In this document: piece after piece, positions 27,733-36,438 of the stretch
Numbering within the stretch: position 1 is the stretch's first letter
Layout: every line of letters begins with the position of its first letter
Assembly: GCA_016713535.1 (NCBI GenBank)
Contig: JADJOY010000009.1
Coordinates: 1-64,000 of the forward strand
From: JADJOY01 sp016713535 [NCBI: Deltaproteobacteria bacterium]
GTDB taxonomy: Bacteria > JADJOY01
Direction: 5' to 3'
Length of the DNA stretch: 64,000 nucleotides
The notes under the pieces: model-generated
Database searches by the model: none
What the model was told of the DNA's origin: nothing
What the model saw: the letters and a program-made list of their open reading frames with translations, nothing else
Program-made: the position numbers and the translations under genes

Positions 27733-30389
27733 CGCTTGCGAAGCTCTTGATCGACGGCGAGCTCACCGCCGCCGCCGATGGCGCGACCTACGAGACCGTC
27801 GATCCCGGCACCGGGCGCGTGATCGGCGAGGTGCCGCGCGCTGGACGCGCCGACGCCGAGAGCGCCATCGACGCCGCGTACCGCGCCTTCGAGCGCGGCA
27901 CCTGGAGCGGGCTCGCCCCCGAGGAGCGGGCGCGGGCCGTGATGGAGCTCGCCGACCGCATCCAGGGCGCGGCACCGCGGCTCGCGATGATGGAGGCGAT
28001 GGACTCGGGCGGCCTCATCCGCCGCACCGCCTCCGACGTCTTCCAGGCGGCGCGCTTCATGCGCACCCTCGCCAGCTACGTCGCCAGGGACTTCCCGTGG
28101 ATCGAGGAGCTGCCCACCGGTGGCGGCTTCATCCCGAGCCGCAACTACGTGCGCCGCGAGCCGTTCGGGGTGTGCGCCGGCATCGTGCCGTGGAACTTCC
28201 CGTTCCTGATGGCGGTGTGGAAGATCGTCCCCGCGATCCTGATGGGGAACACGGTGGTGCTGAAGCCGGCGAGCGTGACACCGCTCTCGGCGTGCCTGCT
28301 CGGCGAGATCATCCGCGAGAGCGGCATCCCCAAGGGCGTCGTGAACGTGATCTCGGGCCCGGGCAGCGAGGTGGGCGAGGTGCTCTGCACCCATCCGAAG
28401 GTAGCAAAGGTCGCCTTCACGGGCTCGACCGAGGTGGGGCGCGAGGTGATGCGACTCGGCTCGTCGACGGTGAAGAAGGTGACCCTCGAGCTGGGCGGGA
28501 AGTCCGCCAACATCGTCCTCGACGACGCCGACCTCGACCTCGCCGTCGACGGCGCCTTGTTCGCGTGTTTCCTCCACTGGGGCCAGGTGTGCGAGTCGGG
28601 GACCCGGCTGCTCCTGCCCGAGAAGCTCCACGACGCGTTCGTCGAGCGCCTCGCCAAGCGCGCCGGCGAGATCCCGCTCGGCTACCAGCTCGACGCGCGT
28701 ACCAAGATGGGCCCGGTGGTGAGCGCCAAGCAGCGCGCGACCATCGACGACTACGTGCGGATCGGGACGAGCGAGGGAGCACAGGTGGTCGCCGGCGGTG
28801 CCCCCGCCGAGGTCGCCGGCTTCGACGAGGGCTACTACTACCCACCCACCATCTTCGCGAACGTGACCAACGCCATGCGCATCGCCCGCGAGGAGATCTT
28901 CGGGCCGGTGCTCTCGGTGATCCGCTACCACGACGTCGACGAGGCGGTGGCGATCGCCAACGACAGCGAATACGGGCTGGGCGGCGGGCTGTGGTCGCGG
29001 AACGTGGCGCGCGCCGAGAGCGTCGCCGCGCGGGTCCAGACCGGCACCATGTGGATCAACGACTTCCACGCGTTCTCCGACATGGCGCCCTTCGGCGGCT
29101 ACAAGCAAAGCGGCATCGGCCGCGAGCTCGGCCACCAGGGGCTCTCCGAGTTCGTGCAGCTCAAGCACGTCCACGTGGGGCTCGGCGTGCGCCCCGAGGA
29201 CAAGATCGGCTTCCACCTGCTGCTCAAGGAGCCCAGGTCCGCGACCTACCAGTACGGAGTGCCGACCAAGATCCACTCCGGTCCGCGCTCGGTGGCGCGC
29301 CTCGACCTCGAGGTGGGAGCGGTGGGCGGGAAGCGTGTGCTCCTGGTGACCGATCCCGGCGTCAGCCGCGCCGGCCTCGTGGAGCGGGTGCGCGACGTGC
29401 TCGGCGCGCGGATCGCCGCGGAGGTCGCGGACGTGCCGCAGGACTCGGGGCTCGAGGTGATCGACCGTACCGCCGAGGTGGGCCGCAAGGCCGGCTGCGA
29501 CCTGATCGTGGCGCTCGGCGGCGGCAGCGTGATCGACACCGCCAAGGTGGTCGGCGTGCTCCTGGCCGAAGGCGGGCGCGCCATCGACCACGTGCGCGTG
29601 AACGGGCTCTCCCGCAAGCCGACGCCGCTGATCGCGATCCCCACCACCGCCGGCACCGGCAGCGAGGTCACCAACGCCGCCGTGGTCAAGAACGAGCGTC
29701 TCGCGTCCAAGGTGTTCGTGGTCGACGAGAAGCTCTACCCCGACGTGGCGATCCTCGACCCCGAGCTGCTCGCGACGCTGCCGCGCGGCATGACGGCCTC
29801 GACCGGCTTCGACGCCCTCACCCACGCGATCGAGGCAGCGACCAGCCGGGTCTCGAACCCGATCGCCGACAGCCAGGCGCTGCACGCGATCCGGCTCATC
29901 ACCCGCTGGCTACCGGTGTGCGTCGAAAATGGCGCCGACCTCGAGGCGCGCGGCCAGATGCAGTCCGCCGCCACGCTCGCGGGCCTCGCGATCGCGAGCG
30001 CGCAGGTGGGCCTGGTGCACGCGATGTCGCACTCGATCGGTGCCCGCTGCGGCGTGCCCCACGGCACCGGTAACGGCATCATCCTGCCGCACGTGATGCG
30101 CTTCAACGTGAGCGCGTGTGTGGAGAAGATGGCGCGGGTGGCCGAGGCCCTCGGTGTCGCGACGGACGGCATGAGCGAGCGGGAAAAGGCGGAGGCGGCG
30201 CCCGGGGCCGTCGCCGAGCTGCTCGCGCGCTGCGGTCACCCCACCAAGCTGAGCGAAGTGGGCGTGACCCAGGACGTCCTCGGCGAGTGCGCCAACCTCG
30301 CGATCGTGGACATCACCGGGCTCTTCAACGCGCGGCCGGTCAAGGACCCCGGTCAGGTCGTCACCCTCTACGAGCAGGCGATGGGGTGA
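27729..30389 (+). CDS. Bifunctional aldehyde dehydrogenase-iron-type alcohol dehydrogenase fusion
   Basis: Residues 1-490 form a classical NAD(P)-dependent aldehyde dehydrogenase: PWNFPFLMAVWKIVPAI, FTGSTEVG, catalytic Glu254 in ELGGKS and Cys288 in GQVCESGTR, 34 residues apart as in ALDH2-like enzymes. Residues 505-886 form a type III (iron-containing) alcohol dehydrogenase: GGGSVIDTAKV, PTTAGTGSEVTNAAV, GFDALTHAIEAATS and HAMSHSIGARCGVPHGTGNG. The order resembles AdhE, but the ALDH half is not the CoA-acylating type. It could oxidise an alcohol through its aldehyde to an acid. GbsB/GbsA-type choline oxidation to betaine is one candidate. It is translationally coupled to the adaptor gene. 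Confidence 0.93.
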   Translation: MTLAKLLIDGELTAAADGATYETVDPGTGRVIGEVPRAGRADAESAIDAAYRAFERGTWSGLAPEERARAVMELADRIQGAAPRLAMMEAMDSGGLIRRTASDVFQAARFMRTLASYVARDFPWIEELPTGGGFIPSRNYVRREPFGVCAGIVPWNFPFLMAVWKIVPAILMGNTVVLKPASVTPLSACLLGEIIRESGIPKGVVNVISGPGSEVGEVLCTHPKVAKVAFTGSTEVGREVMRLGSSTVKKVTLELGGKSANIVLDDADLDLAVDGALFACFLHWGQVCESGTRLLLPEKLHDAFVERLAKRAGEIPLGYQLDARTKMGPVVSAKQRATIDDYVRIGTSEGAQVVAGGAPAEVAGFDEGYYYPPTIFANVTNAMRIAREEIFGPVLSVIRYHDVDEAVAIANDSEYGLGGGLWSRNVARAESVAARVQTGTMWINDFHAFSDMAPFGGYKQSGIGRELGHQGLSEFVQLKHVHVGLGVRPEDKIGFHLLLKEPRSATYQYGVPTKIHSGPRSVARLDLEVGAVGGKRVLLVTDPGVSRAGLVERVRDVLGARIAAEVADVPQDSGLEVIDRTAEVGRKAGCDLIVALGGGSVIDTAKVVGVLLAEGGRAIDHVRVNGLSRKPTPLIAIPTTAGTGSEVTNAAVVKNERLASKVFVVDEKLYPDVAILDPELLATLPRGMTASTGFDALTHAIEAATSRVSNPIADSQALHAIRLITRWLPVCVENGADLEARGQMQSAATLAGLAIASAQVGLVHAMSHSIGARCGVPHGTGNGIILPHVMRFNVSACVEKMARVAEALGVATDGMSEREKAEAAPGAVAELLARCGHPTKLSEVGVTQDVLGECANLAIVDITGLFNARPVKDPGQVVTLYEQAMG

Positions 30390-30420
30390 GTCGGGCGCGA
30401 GGTCCGCGGGGGACGGCGCG

Positions 30421-32319
30421 TCACGTGTGGCCGGGCTCGCGAGCGTCGCGAGCTTCCGCGAGCAGGGCCTGGGCCTCGGCGACGAGCTGATCGCAGGTGA
30501 AGGGCTTGGCCAGCAGGCGGTGCTCGCCGGCGAGGGCGCGGCGCGCTTCGAGGCGCTCGGGCGGGTAGCCCGAGATCAGGAGCACCGGCAGCGCGGGCCA
30601 GCGCTTGCGCAGCCGATTGGCGAGCTCGACGCCGTCGGCGCGCGGCAGCACCACGTCGGCGACCAGGAGGTCCACCACGCCGCCGTGCTTCTCGACCGCC
30701 GTCAGCGCCGCATCCGCGCTCTCGGCCTCGATCACCGTCCAGCCGGCCTCGCCGATGGCGCGGACCGCCACCATGCGGAGCGTCGGATCGTCCTCGACCA
30801 CCAGGATCGTCGAGCCGTCGCCCACCGCCGCCGGCGCCGGGTTGCTCCGTGGCGCCACCCGGCCCTCGCCCGGCCGCTCGGTCGGCAGCACCAGCGTGAA
30901 GGTCGAGCCACGCCCCACCTCGCTCTCGACGGAGACGTAGCCCTGACTCTGCTTGACGTAGCCGTAGACCATCGCGAGCCCGAGCCCGGCGCCGCTCGCG
31001 AGCCCCTTGGTGGTGAAGAACGGCTCGAAGACGTGCGCGCGGACCTCGGCGGGCATGCCGACGCCGTCGTCCTCCACCGCCAGCACCACGTACCGGGTGG
31101 GGTCGAACTCCTCGCCGCAGCGCTCCACGTCGGTGGCGGTCGCCGCGCGGGTGACGATGCGGATCTCGCCGCCGTTCGGCATCGCGTCGCGGGCGTTCAC
31201 CACCAGGTTGAGCACCGCCTGCTCGAGCTGGCCGCGGTCGCAGTAGGCGCTCGCGACGTCGGGCTGGAACACCAGCTTGAGCTGGATCCGCTCACCGATC
31301 AGCCGCGCCAGCATCCGCCCGGTGGCGCTGGCGAGCTCGTTCAGGTCGACGACCTCCTTCGTGAGGCGCTGCTTGCGGCCGAACGCGAGGAGCTGCTGGG
31401 TGATGGTCGCGGCGCGGTTGCCGGCCTCGATCACCTGCACCACGTCGTCGCGCGCCGGGCTGCCGGCCGGGATGCGCATGCGCGCGAACTCGGCGTGACC
31501 GAGGATCACGGTGAGGAGGTTGTTGAAGTCGTGCGCGACGCCGCCCGCGAGCTGGCCGATCGCCTGGAGCTTCTGCGACTGGAGCAGCTCCTGGGCGCGC
31601 CTGAGCTCCTCGAGGCTCGCGGCGAGATCGGCGTTGGCGGCGGCGAGCTCGCGGCCGCGCTCGCGCAAGTCGCGGGTCAGGGTGCAGCTCTCGAGGGCGC
31701 GCTCGAGGTGCGCGCGCATGAGCATGAGGAAGGGCTCGTGCTTGGGGTCGAGGCGCTCGCGGTGGAAGGCCGCGCGGCGCTCGCCGCGACGGGCCACGAG
31801 CGCGCCGCGGAAGCGTCCGGACGGGCTCGCGAGCGGCATGCAGGCGACCAGCGCGGCGGGCTCGAGGCCGAGCGCCGCCGCGAGCGCCGCGTGCGCCGCG
31901 CGCCCGGCCTCGCCGGTCGCGGCCGGCGAGGCGATCGAAGCGTCGAAGGCGCGCTCGGCCGCGCGCCGCGCCGCGTCCACCCCCGCTTCGCTCGCCTCCC
32001 ACGCGCCAGGTGGCGCGCACGCGACCCACGGCGCGCCGTCGTTGGGGCGACGCTCGTCGTCGCCGACGCAGATCGCGAGCGCCGCGTCGACGTCGAAGGT
32101 GGCGCGCATCACCTCGACCGCGCACTCGAGGATCGTGGCCGGGTCTTCGACACCGATGCACGCCAGCGACAGGTCGCCGAGGGTGCGGATCCGCGCCAGC
32201 TCGCGCTCGTGCTCGGTGCGCGCGCGGTGGAAGCGCTGCTCCATGCGCACGAGCAGCTTGACCTGCTCGTCGAGGGTCGCGTTCTCCCGTCGCAGCCGCT
32301 CGAGCTCGGCCAGGGGCAT
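30421..32319 (-). CDS. Hybrid histidine kinase with GAF-like sensor and C-terminal receiver
   Basis: The 632-residue product begins with a short coiled coil (LERLRRENATLDEQVKLLVR), then a GAF-like sensor at about residues 50-220 and a second coiled coil. The dimerisation/phosphoacceptor region has His in GGVAHDFNNLLTVILGHAEF. The ATPase domain has NLVVNARDAMPNGGEI and GAGLGLAMVYGYV. A receiver domain at about 510-625 has ILVVEDD and LLVADVVLPRADG, containing the likely phosphoacceptor Asp. No DNA-binding output is fused. The ATG at 32319 has AGGAG seven bases upstream, and the FIST gene ends ten bases before it, so the two are probably partners. Confidence 0.92.
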   Translation of the reverse strand: MPLAELERLRRENATLDEQVKLLVRMEQRFHRARTEHERELARIRTLGDLSLACIGVEDPATILECAVEVMRATFDVDAALAICVGDDERRPNDGAPWVACAPPGAWEASEAGVDAARRAAERAFDASIASPAATGEAGRAAHAALAAALGLEPAALVACMPLASPSGRFRGALVARRGERRAAFHRERLDPKHEPFLMLMRAHLERALESCTLTRDLRERGRELAAANADLAASLEELRRAQELLQSQKLQAIGQLAGGVAHDFNNLLTVILGHAEFARMRIPAGSPARDDVVQVIEAGNRAATITQQLLAFGRKQRLTKEVVDLNELASATGRMLARLIGERIQLKLVFQPDVASAYCDRGQLEQAVLNLVVNARDAMPNGGEIRIVTRAATATDVERCGEEFDPTRYVVLAVEDDGVGMPAEVRAHVFEPFFTTKGLASGAGLGLAMVYGYVKQSQGYVSVESEVGRGSTFTLVLPTERPGEGRVAPRSNPAPAAVGDGSTILVVEDDPTLRMVAVRAIGEAGWTVIEAESADAALTAVEKHGGVVDLLVADVVLPRADGVELANRLRKRWPALPVLLISGYPPERLEARRALAGEHRLLAKPFTCDQLVAEAQALLAEARDAREPGHT

Positions 32320-32329
32320 GGTCGGCTCC

Positions 32330-33535
32330 TCACGCGTCATCGAAGAGGGCACACAGGGCGACGGTGTAGTTCTGATAACGCGCGCGACCGGCCACCGGAG
32401 CGATCTCGCCGTACGTGTGGAAACCGACCCACGGCACCGAGTCACCGAGGACCGTGCGCAGCGGGCGCACGATGTGGTCGGCGGCGCACGAGCCGAACAG
32501 GACCTGGCCGCGCCCGGCGCAGTCGAACTGGAGCACGAACGCTGGCGCGTGCCCACGAGCGGCTTCGAGGATGCGGCGGGCGCAGCGCTCGGCGCTCTCG
32601 CGAATGCGGTCGGGATCGCGGCGCACGATCCGCACCGTGCGTCCCGTGGCCAGGCCGCCGCCCGGGAAGAAGAGGGCGTTGCGCTCCTTGTCGAGGCCGA
32701 GCGGGGTGCGGATGACGTAGCGCTCGCGGTCGTCGAGCGCCGCCGCGGCGCTCTCGGGAGCGACGTCGTCCGCGAGGCTCAGGTGGATCACGCCCTCGGC
32801 GTTCAGGTCGTCGACGTCGCCGTCGAGGTAGTCCTTGAACACCAGCCACGCGGCGCGGCCGTCGATCTCGTCCAGCCAGCCGCCGCGGGCGCGAGTGATG
32901 TGTCGCTCGAGCCCGATCGGCACGCAGCCGTGGCTGGTGGCGAGCGCGATGCGCGCGGCGCCGTGCACCAGCACCGCCGCGACCGCGCCGCTGGCGACGC
33001 GCTCGTCCAGGAACTGGTACGTGCGGACGAACGCCATGTCGTCGCCGGCCGTGCCACCGAGCACCGGGATCGAGCACGGCAGCGCCTCGGCGAGGGTGTC
33101 GAGGAACACCGTGCAGTCGCCGACCAGGCCATCGGGGAACACGAACAGCGCGAGCGGCCGATCGGCCTTCACGGCGGCCACCTGCGCCGCGAGGGCGCGC
33201 CCGGCGGCGGCGGGGTCGGCGCCGTAGCCGTCGATCAGGAACGGCTCGAAGAAGACGTCGGGCGAGGCGATCGCGAGCACCGCGAGCGCGTGCTCGCGCT
33301 CCTCGCTCGCCTCACCGGCGATGACGCCTTCTCCGCTGCAGCCCGCGAGCCGCGCGCCCGGCGCGGCCTCGCGCAACGCCGCCAGGATCGCCGGGTGGTC
33401 GTGGGGCGCGGTCGCGAACACCCACACGAACCGCGGCGACGCTCCGGCGAGCGGCGCGAGCGCCCGGCCGATCGCCTCGCGAGCCGCGCTCGCCGAGTCG
33501 ACGAGCGTGCTCTTCCCGACCCCGCTGCGGACCAT
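32330..33535 (-). CDS. FIST-domain sensory protein
   Basis: The 401-residue product matches the FIST N and C domains: LAGCSGEGVIAGEASEEREH, PVLGGTAGDDMAF, GCVPIGLERHITRARGGWLD and, near the end, FVLQFDCAGRGQVLFGSCAA, followed by VPWVGFHTYGEIAPV. FIST proteins are thought to bind small ligands such as amino acids and to signal through partner kinases or cyclases. It lies directly upstream of the hybrid kinase gene and has no output domain of its own, which fits a sensor-kinase pair. Confidence 0.92.
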   Translation of the reverse strand: MVRSGVGKSTLVDSASAAREAIGRALAPLAGASPRFVWVFATAPHDHPAILAALREAAPGARLAGCSGEGVIAGEASEEREHALAVLAIASPDVFFEPFLIDGYGADPAAAGRALAAQVAAVKADRPLALFVFPDGLVGDCTVFLDTLAEALPCSIPVLGGTAGDDMAFVRTYQFLDERVASGAVAAVLVHGAARIALATSHGCVPIGLERHITRARGGWLDEIDGRAAWLVFKDYLDGDVDDLNAEGVIHLSLADDVAPESAAAALDDRERYVIRTPLGLDKERNALFFPGGGLATGRTVRIVRRDPDRIRESAERCARRILEAARGHAPAFVLQFDCAGRGQVLFGSCAADHIVRPLRTVLGDSVPWVGFHTYGEIAPVAGRARYQNYTVALCALFDDA

Positions 33536-33595
33536 CGCGCCCCCCCGGGCGGCGATCGTATCAAACTCGAGGCGGACGAAGAGAACCTGCTCGGC

Positions 33596-34460
33596 TCAGA
33601 CGGCGCCCTTCGACCGGAACCACGCCTGGAGCCGCGACCACCCGTCGGCGGCCGCGTCCGGCCGATAGCTCGGCCGGTAGTCGGCGTGGAAGCCGTGCGG
33701 CGCGCCGGGGTAGACCACGATCTCGCTCGGGTTCTTCGCCGCCGCGAGGGCGGCCTTCATCCGGTCCAGATCCGCCTGCGGGATACCGTCGTCGGCACCG
33801 CCGTAGAGCCCGAGCACCGGCGCCTCGAGCTCGCTCACGAGGTCGATCGGCTGCTTGGGGTGGAGCTCGTCGCTCGGCGAGCTCGCGACCCGGCCGTACC
33901 ACGCCACGCCGGCTTTGAGCTTGGGGCTGTGCGCCGCGTAGAGCCACACGATGCGGCCACCCCAGCAGAAGCCGGTGATCCCGAGCCGCGAGGTGTCGGC
34001 CGCGCCGGTCGTCTCCGCCCACGCGACCGCCGAATCGAGGTCGGCCATGACCTGCGCGTCGGGGACCTTGTAGACGACCTTCTCGAGGATCTGCTGGATG
34101 TCGGTCATCTTCGAGACGTCGCCTTGACGCGCGTAGAGCTCGGGCGCGACCGCCAGGTAGCCGAGCCTGGCGAAGCGCCGGCACACGTCCTTGATGTACT
34201 CGTGGACGCCGAAGATCCTCCTGCACCACGAGCACCACCGGCAGCTTGGCGCCGCCCTCGGGCATGGCCCGGTAGGCGGGCATCGTCCCGCCGCTCACGG
34301 GGATCTGCACCTCGCCGGCGGTGAGCCCGGTGGCCGGGGTCGCGAGCGCCGTCTGGGCCATCACCGGCCCGGCGGCGGCGGTGAACCCGACCGCGAGCGT
34401 CGTGACCACGAACTCGCGGCGAGTGAACGTGAGGGGAGTGCGCGGCGCGTCGTCGGTCAT
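33596..34460 (-). pseudogene. Secreted dienelactone hydrolase-family protein with a +1 frameshift
   Basis: The N-terminal part has a Tat-like signal (FTRREFVVTTLAVGFTAAAG, cleavage near PVMAQ) and then [20 protein letters not shown] and [10 protein letters not shown]. One extra G at about 34211-34216 changes the frame; removing it restores [20 protein letters not shown]. The C-terminal part carries the nucleophile in [13 protein letters not shown] and the late [11 protein letters not shown] histidine, a normal dienelactone hydrolase catalytic set with Cys. The intact protein would have about 287 residues. It lies six bases after the small gene at 34467-34754. A sequencing error is as likely as true inactivation. 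Confidence 0.85.
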
Positions 34461-34466
34461 GATCGA

Positions 34467-34754
34467 TCAGTTGCGATCGCGAGCGAGGGCGGCCACCACC
34501 TCGACCTGGGCGCGGATCCGCACCGGATCGATCTCGAGATAGGCGCAGATGCTGCGGAACGAGAACACGTAGTCGAGCTGGTCGGTGTGGAACCAGTCGA
34601 GGATCTCGCGGCGCAGCGGGTCGCCGGAGGCGATCCGCGCGGCGGTGGGGCGCTGCAGGGAGTGGAAAGCTTCCCAGAGGATCGCGGACATGAGGCGTCG
34701 CTCGGGCATCCCCGGGCCGTCCGCGTGCTCGATGGGGTCGTCTTGGATGTGCAT
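34467..34754 (-). CDS. Small conserved-looking hypothetical protein
   Basis: The 95-residue, mostly helical product contains RRLMSAILWEAFHSLQRPTA, REILDWFHTDQLDYVFSFRS and ICAYLEIDPVRIRAQVEVVA. It has no signal peptide, membrane segment or cysteine cluster. The regular helices and the final CAYLEIDPVRIR, which recalls recognition of a short repeat or DNA, give no secure family. It immediately precedes the dienelactone hydrolase gene on the same strand and may share its promoter. The ribosome site before ATG 34754 is weak. Confidence 0.65.
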   Translation of the reverse strand: MHIQDDPIEHADGPGMPERRLMSAILWEAFHSLQRPTAARIASGDPLRREILDWFHTDQLDYVFSFRSICAYLEIDPVRIRAQVEVVAALARDRN

Positions 34755-34857
34755 GGGGTTGTGAGCTCACCCTCCCTCCGCGCCACCATACCCGAGTCGG
34801 GCTCGCCGCGCCCGGAATACACTCACCGGACACAGCGACGTGCACGGAGATTCGACG

Positions 34858-35511
34858 ATGACGATCCAGTTCCATGCGGGCTCGGGCTCACCTTACGCGT
34901 GGCGGGTGTGGCTCGCGCTCGAGCACAAGGCACTCCCGTACGAGCTGCACATGCTCTCGTTCCAGGCCGGCGACCTGAAGAAGCCGGAGTTCGTGGCGAT
35001 CAACCCGCGCCGCAAGGTGCCCGCGATCGTCGACGACGGCTTCGCGCTCTACGAGTCGGCGGCGATCGTGCGCTACCTGGAGGAGTGCTACCCGGACTCG
35101 GGGAAGAGCCTCTTCCCGGGGAACTGCACCACCCGCGCGGTCACCAACCGCCTGATCGCGGAGGTCGACGCGTACGTGGCGCCCGCGATCGAGCACCTGG
35201 TCGACGAGATCCTCTTCAAGCCGGAGGCCGAACGCAGCGCGGAGGCGATCGCGAAGGCGCGCGCCGAGCTCGGCCTGGAGCTCGAGCACTTCGAGCGAGA
35301 CATCGCCGGCGAGTTCCTCGCGAGCGACGCGATCTCCGCGGCCGACTTGTCGCTCTACCCGCTGATCGCGCTCGCGCGACGCATGCAGGCCAAGTTCGTG
35401 GCGAGCCTCGACGTGGACGGGATCGTGGGGCCGAAGCTCCGTGCATGGGAGAAGCGGGTCGAGGCGTTGCCGTACTTCGCCAAGACGATCCCGCCCCACT
35501 GGCGGGCGTGA
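34858..35511 (+). CDS. Glutathione S-transferase family protein
   Basis: The 217-residue cytosolic protein has a thioredoxin-fold N-terminal domain with HAGSGSPYAWRVWLALEHKA, where a serine replaces the cysteine or tyrosine of many GSTs. The conserved cis-proline segment NPRRKVPAIVDDG and the glutathione-binding LYESAAIVRYLEE follow. The all-helical C-terminal domain has AISAADLSLYPLIALARRM with the expected N-capping motif. The substrate is unknown. GGAG upstream favours ATG 34858 over GTG 34840. It is convergent with the cyclase gene, only nine bases apart. Confidence 0.93.
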   Translation: MTIQFHAGSGSPYAWRVWLALEHKALPYELHMLSFQAGDLKKPEFVAINPRRKVPAIVDDGFALYESAAIVRYLEECYPDSGKSLFPGNCTTRAVTNRLIAEVDAYVAPAIEHLVDEILFKPEAERSAEAIAKARAELGLELEHFERDIAGEFLASDAISAADLSLYPLIALARRMQAKFVASLDVDGIVGPKLRAWEKRVEALPYFAKTIPPHWRA

Positions 35512-35520
35512 GCCACGCGC

Positions 35521-36438
35521 CTACCGCACCCGCATCCCCTTGGCGGCGTCCCAGTGGAGCGGCCGGTCGCTCCTGGGTAGCGGCGCCTCGGGGGTGTCGG
35601 CGATGCGCGCGCCCTCTCGCCACCCGGGCGGACAGATCGCGACGAACCGCGCGTAGCCGCCGGTACCGCCGCCGAGCTTGGGGTAGCCGATCGCGACCAA
35701 GGCGCCCGTCTCCGGCACGCGGTCGAGGTTGGCGACGCCTTCGGCCTGGGTGTAGCCGTGATGCATGAGCCACGCCTCGCCCTCGAGGGTGGGCGTGGTG
35801 TCGGTGTCGAGCGGCTCGTGGCCGTGGAAGAGGATGTGGCGCTCTTCGTGGAGCAGCCGTAGCGCCGCGAGGCCGACTCCCGGAAACGGCGTGCGCGTCG
35901 CGAGCGCCGGATCGGGCCACGCCTTCGACCAGTCGGAGCGCACCATCACCACCGAGCCCGCCGGGATGCGGCCGTGGCTCGCCTCCCACGCCAGCACGTC
36001 GCTCGGCTGCAGGTGATGGCCGGGATCCTTCGCCACCTGCTCGACGATCGAGATCACCACCAGCGGGCGGACGGCGTAGGTCGGCGGAAGCTCGTCGATC
36101 GCCGGGTATGCCGGATCCCAGTGGGCGGGCGGGTCGAGCTGGGTGCCGAGCTGATCGGTGGCGAGGGCGTAACGCGACGCCTCGAAGCCGTCGGCGGCGT
36201 AGTCGTACTCCCGGCCGGTGTCGGGATCGAGCGCGCGTCCGAAGCTGGACCCGCCGAAGCCGGCCCACACGGGAATGGCCGGCGTGATGGTATGAGTGAG
36301 GTCGACGTAGCGCGCGCCGGCGAGCGACTCGTCGTAGACTCGCCACAAACCGTCCGCGCGGGTCCCCGCGCACCCCGTGGCCGACGCCGCCAGCACCACC
36401 GCACTCACCCCACCTCTCGCGATGACCGTCACCCGCAT
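35521..36438 (-). CDS. Lipoprotein of the cyclase/kynurenine-formamidase family
   Basis: The 305-residue product has a lipobox-like signal (VVLAASATGC, Cys23) and a cyclase (PF04199-type) domain: YVDLTHTITPAIPVW, then QLGTQLDPPAHWDP, SVVMVRSDWSKAW, ILFHGHEPLDTD and LMHHGYTQAEGVANLDRVPE. The usual metal-binding pattern is HxGTHxDxPxH; here the first two histidines read as Gln (QLGTQLDPPAH), so metal binding may differ. The ATG at 36438 has GGGAGG upstream. It could hydrolyse a cyclic amide or ester outside the cytoplasm. Its start abuts the proposed start of the divergent glycosidase gene. Confidence 0.85.
   Translation of the reverse strand: MRVTVIARGGVSAVVLAASATGCAGTRADGLWRVYDESLAGARYVDLTHTITPAIPVWAGFGGSSFGRALDPDTGREYDYAADGFEASRYALATDQLGTQLDPPAHWDPAYPAIDELPPTYAVRPLVVISIVEQVAKDPGHHLQPSDVLAWEASHGRIPAGSVVMVRSDWSKAWPDPALATRTPFPGVGLAALRLLHEERHILFHGHEPLDTDTTPTLEGEAWLMHHGYTQAEGVANLDRVPETGALVAIGYPKLGGGTGGYARFVAICPPGWREGARIADTPEAPLPRSDRPLHWDAAKGMRVR

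Noticed and set aside
27729-30389. Classical AdhE bifunctional acetaldehyde-CoA/alcohol dehydrogenase
   Set aside because: The aldehyde dehydrogenase half has the Glu-Cys arrangement and motifs of non-acylating ALDHs, not the CoA-acylating type.
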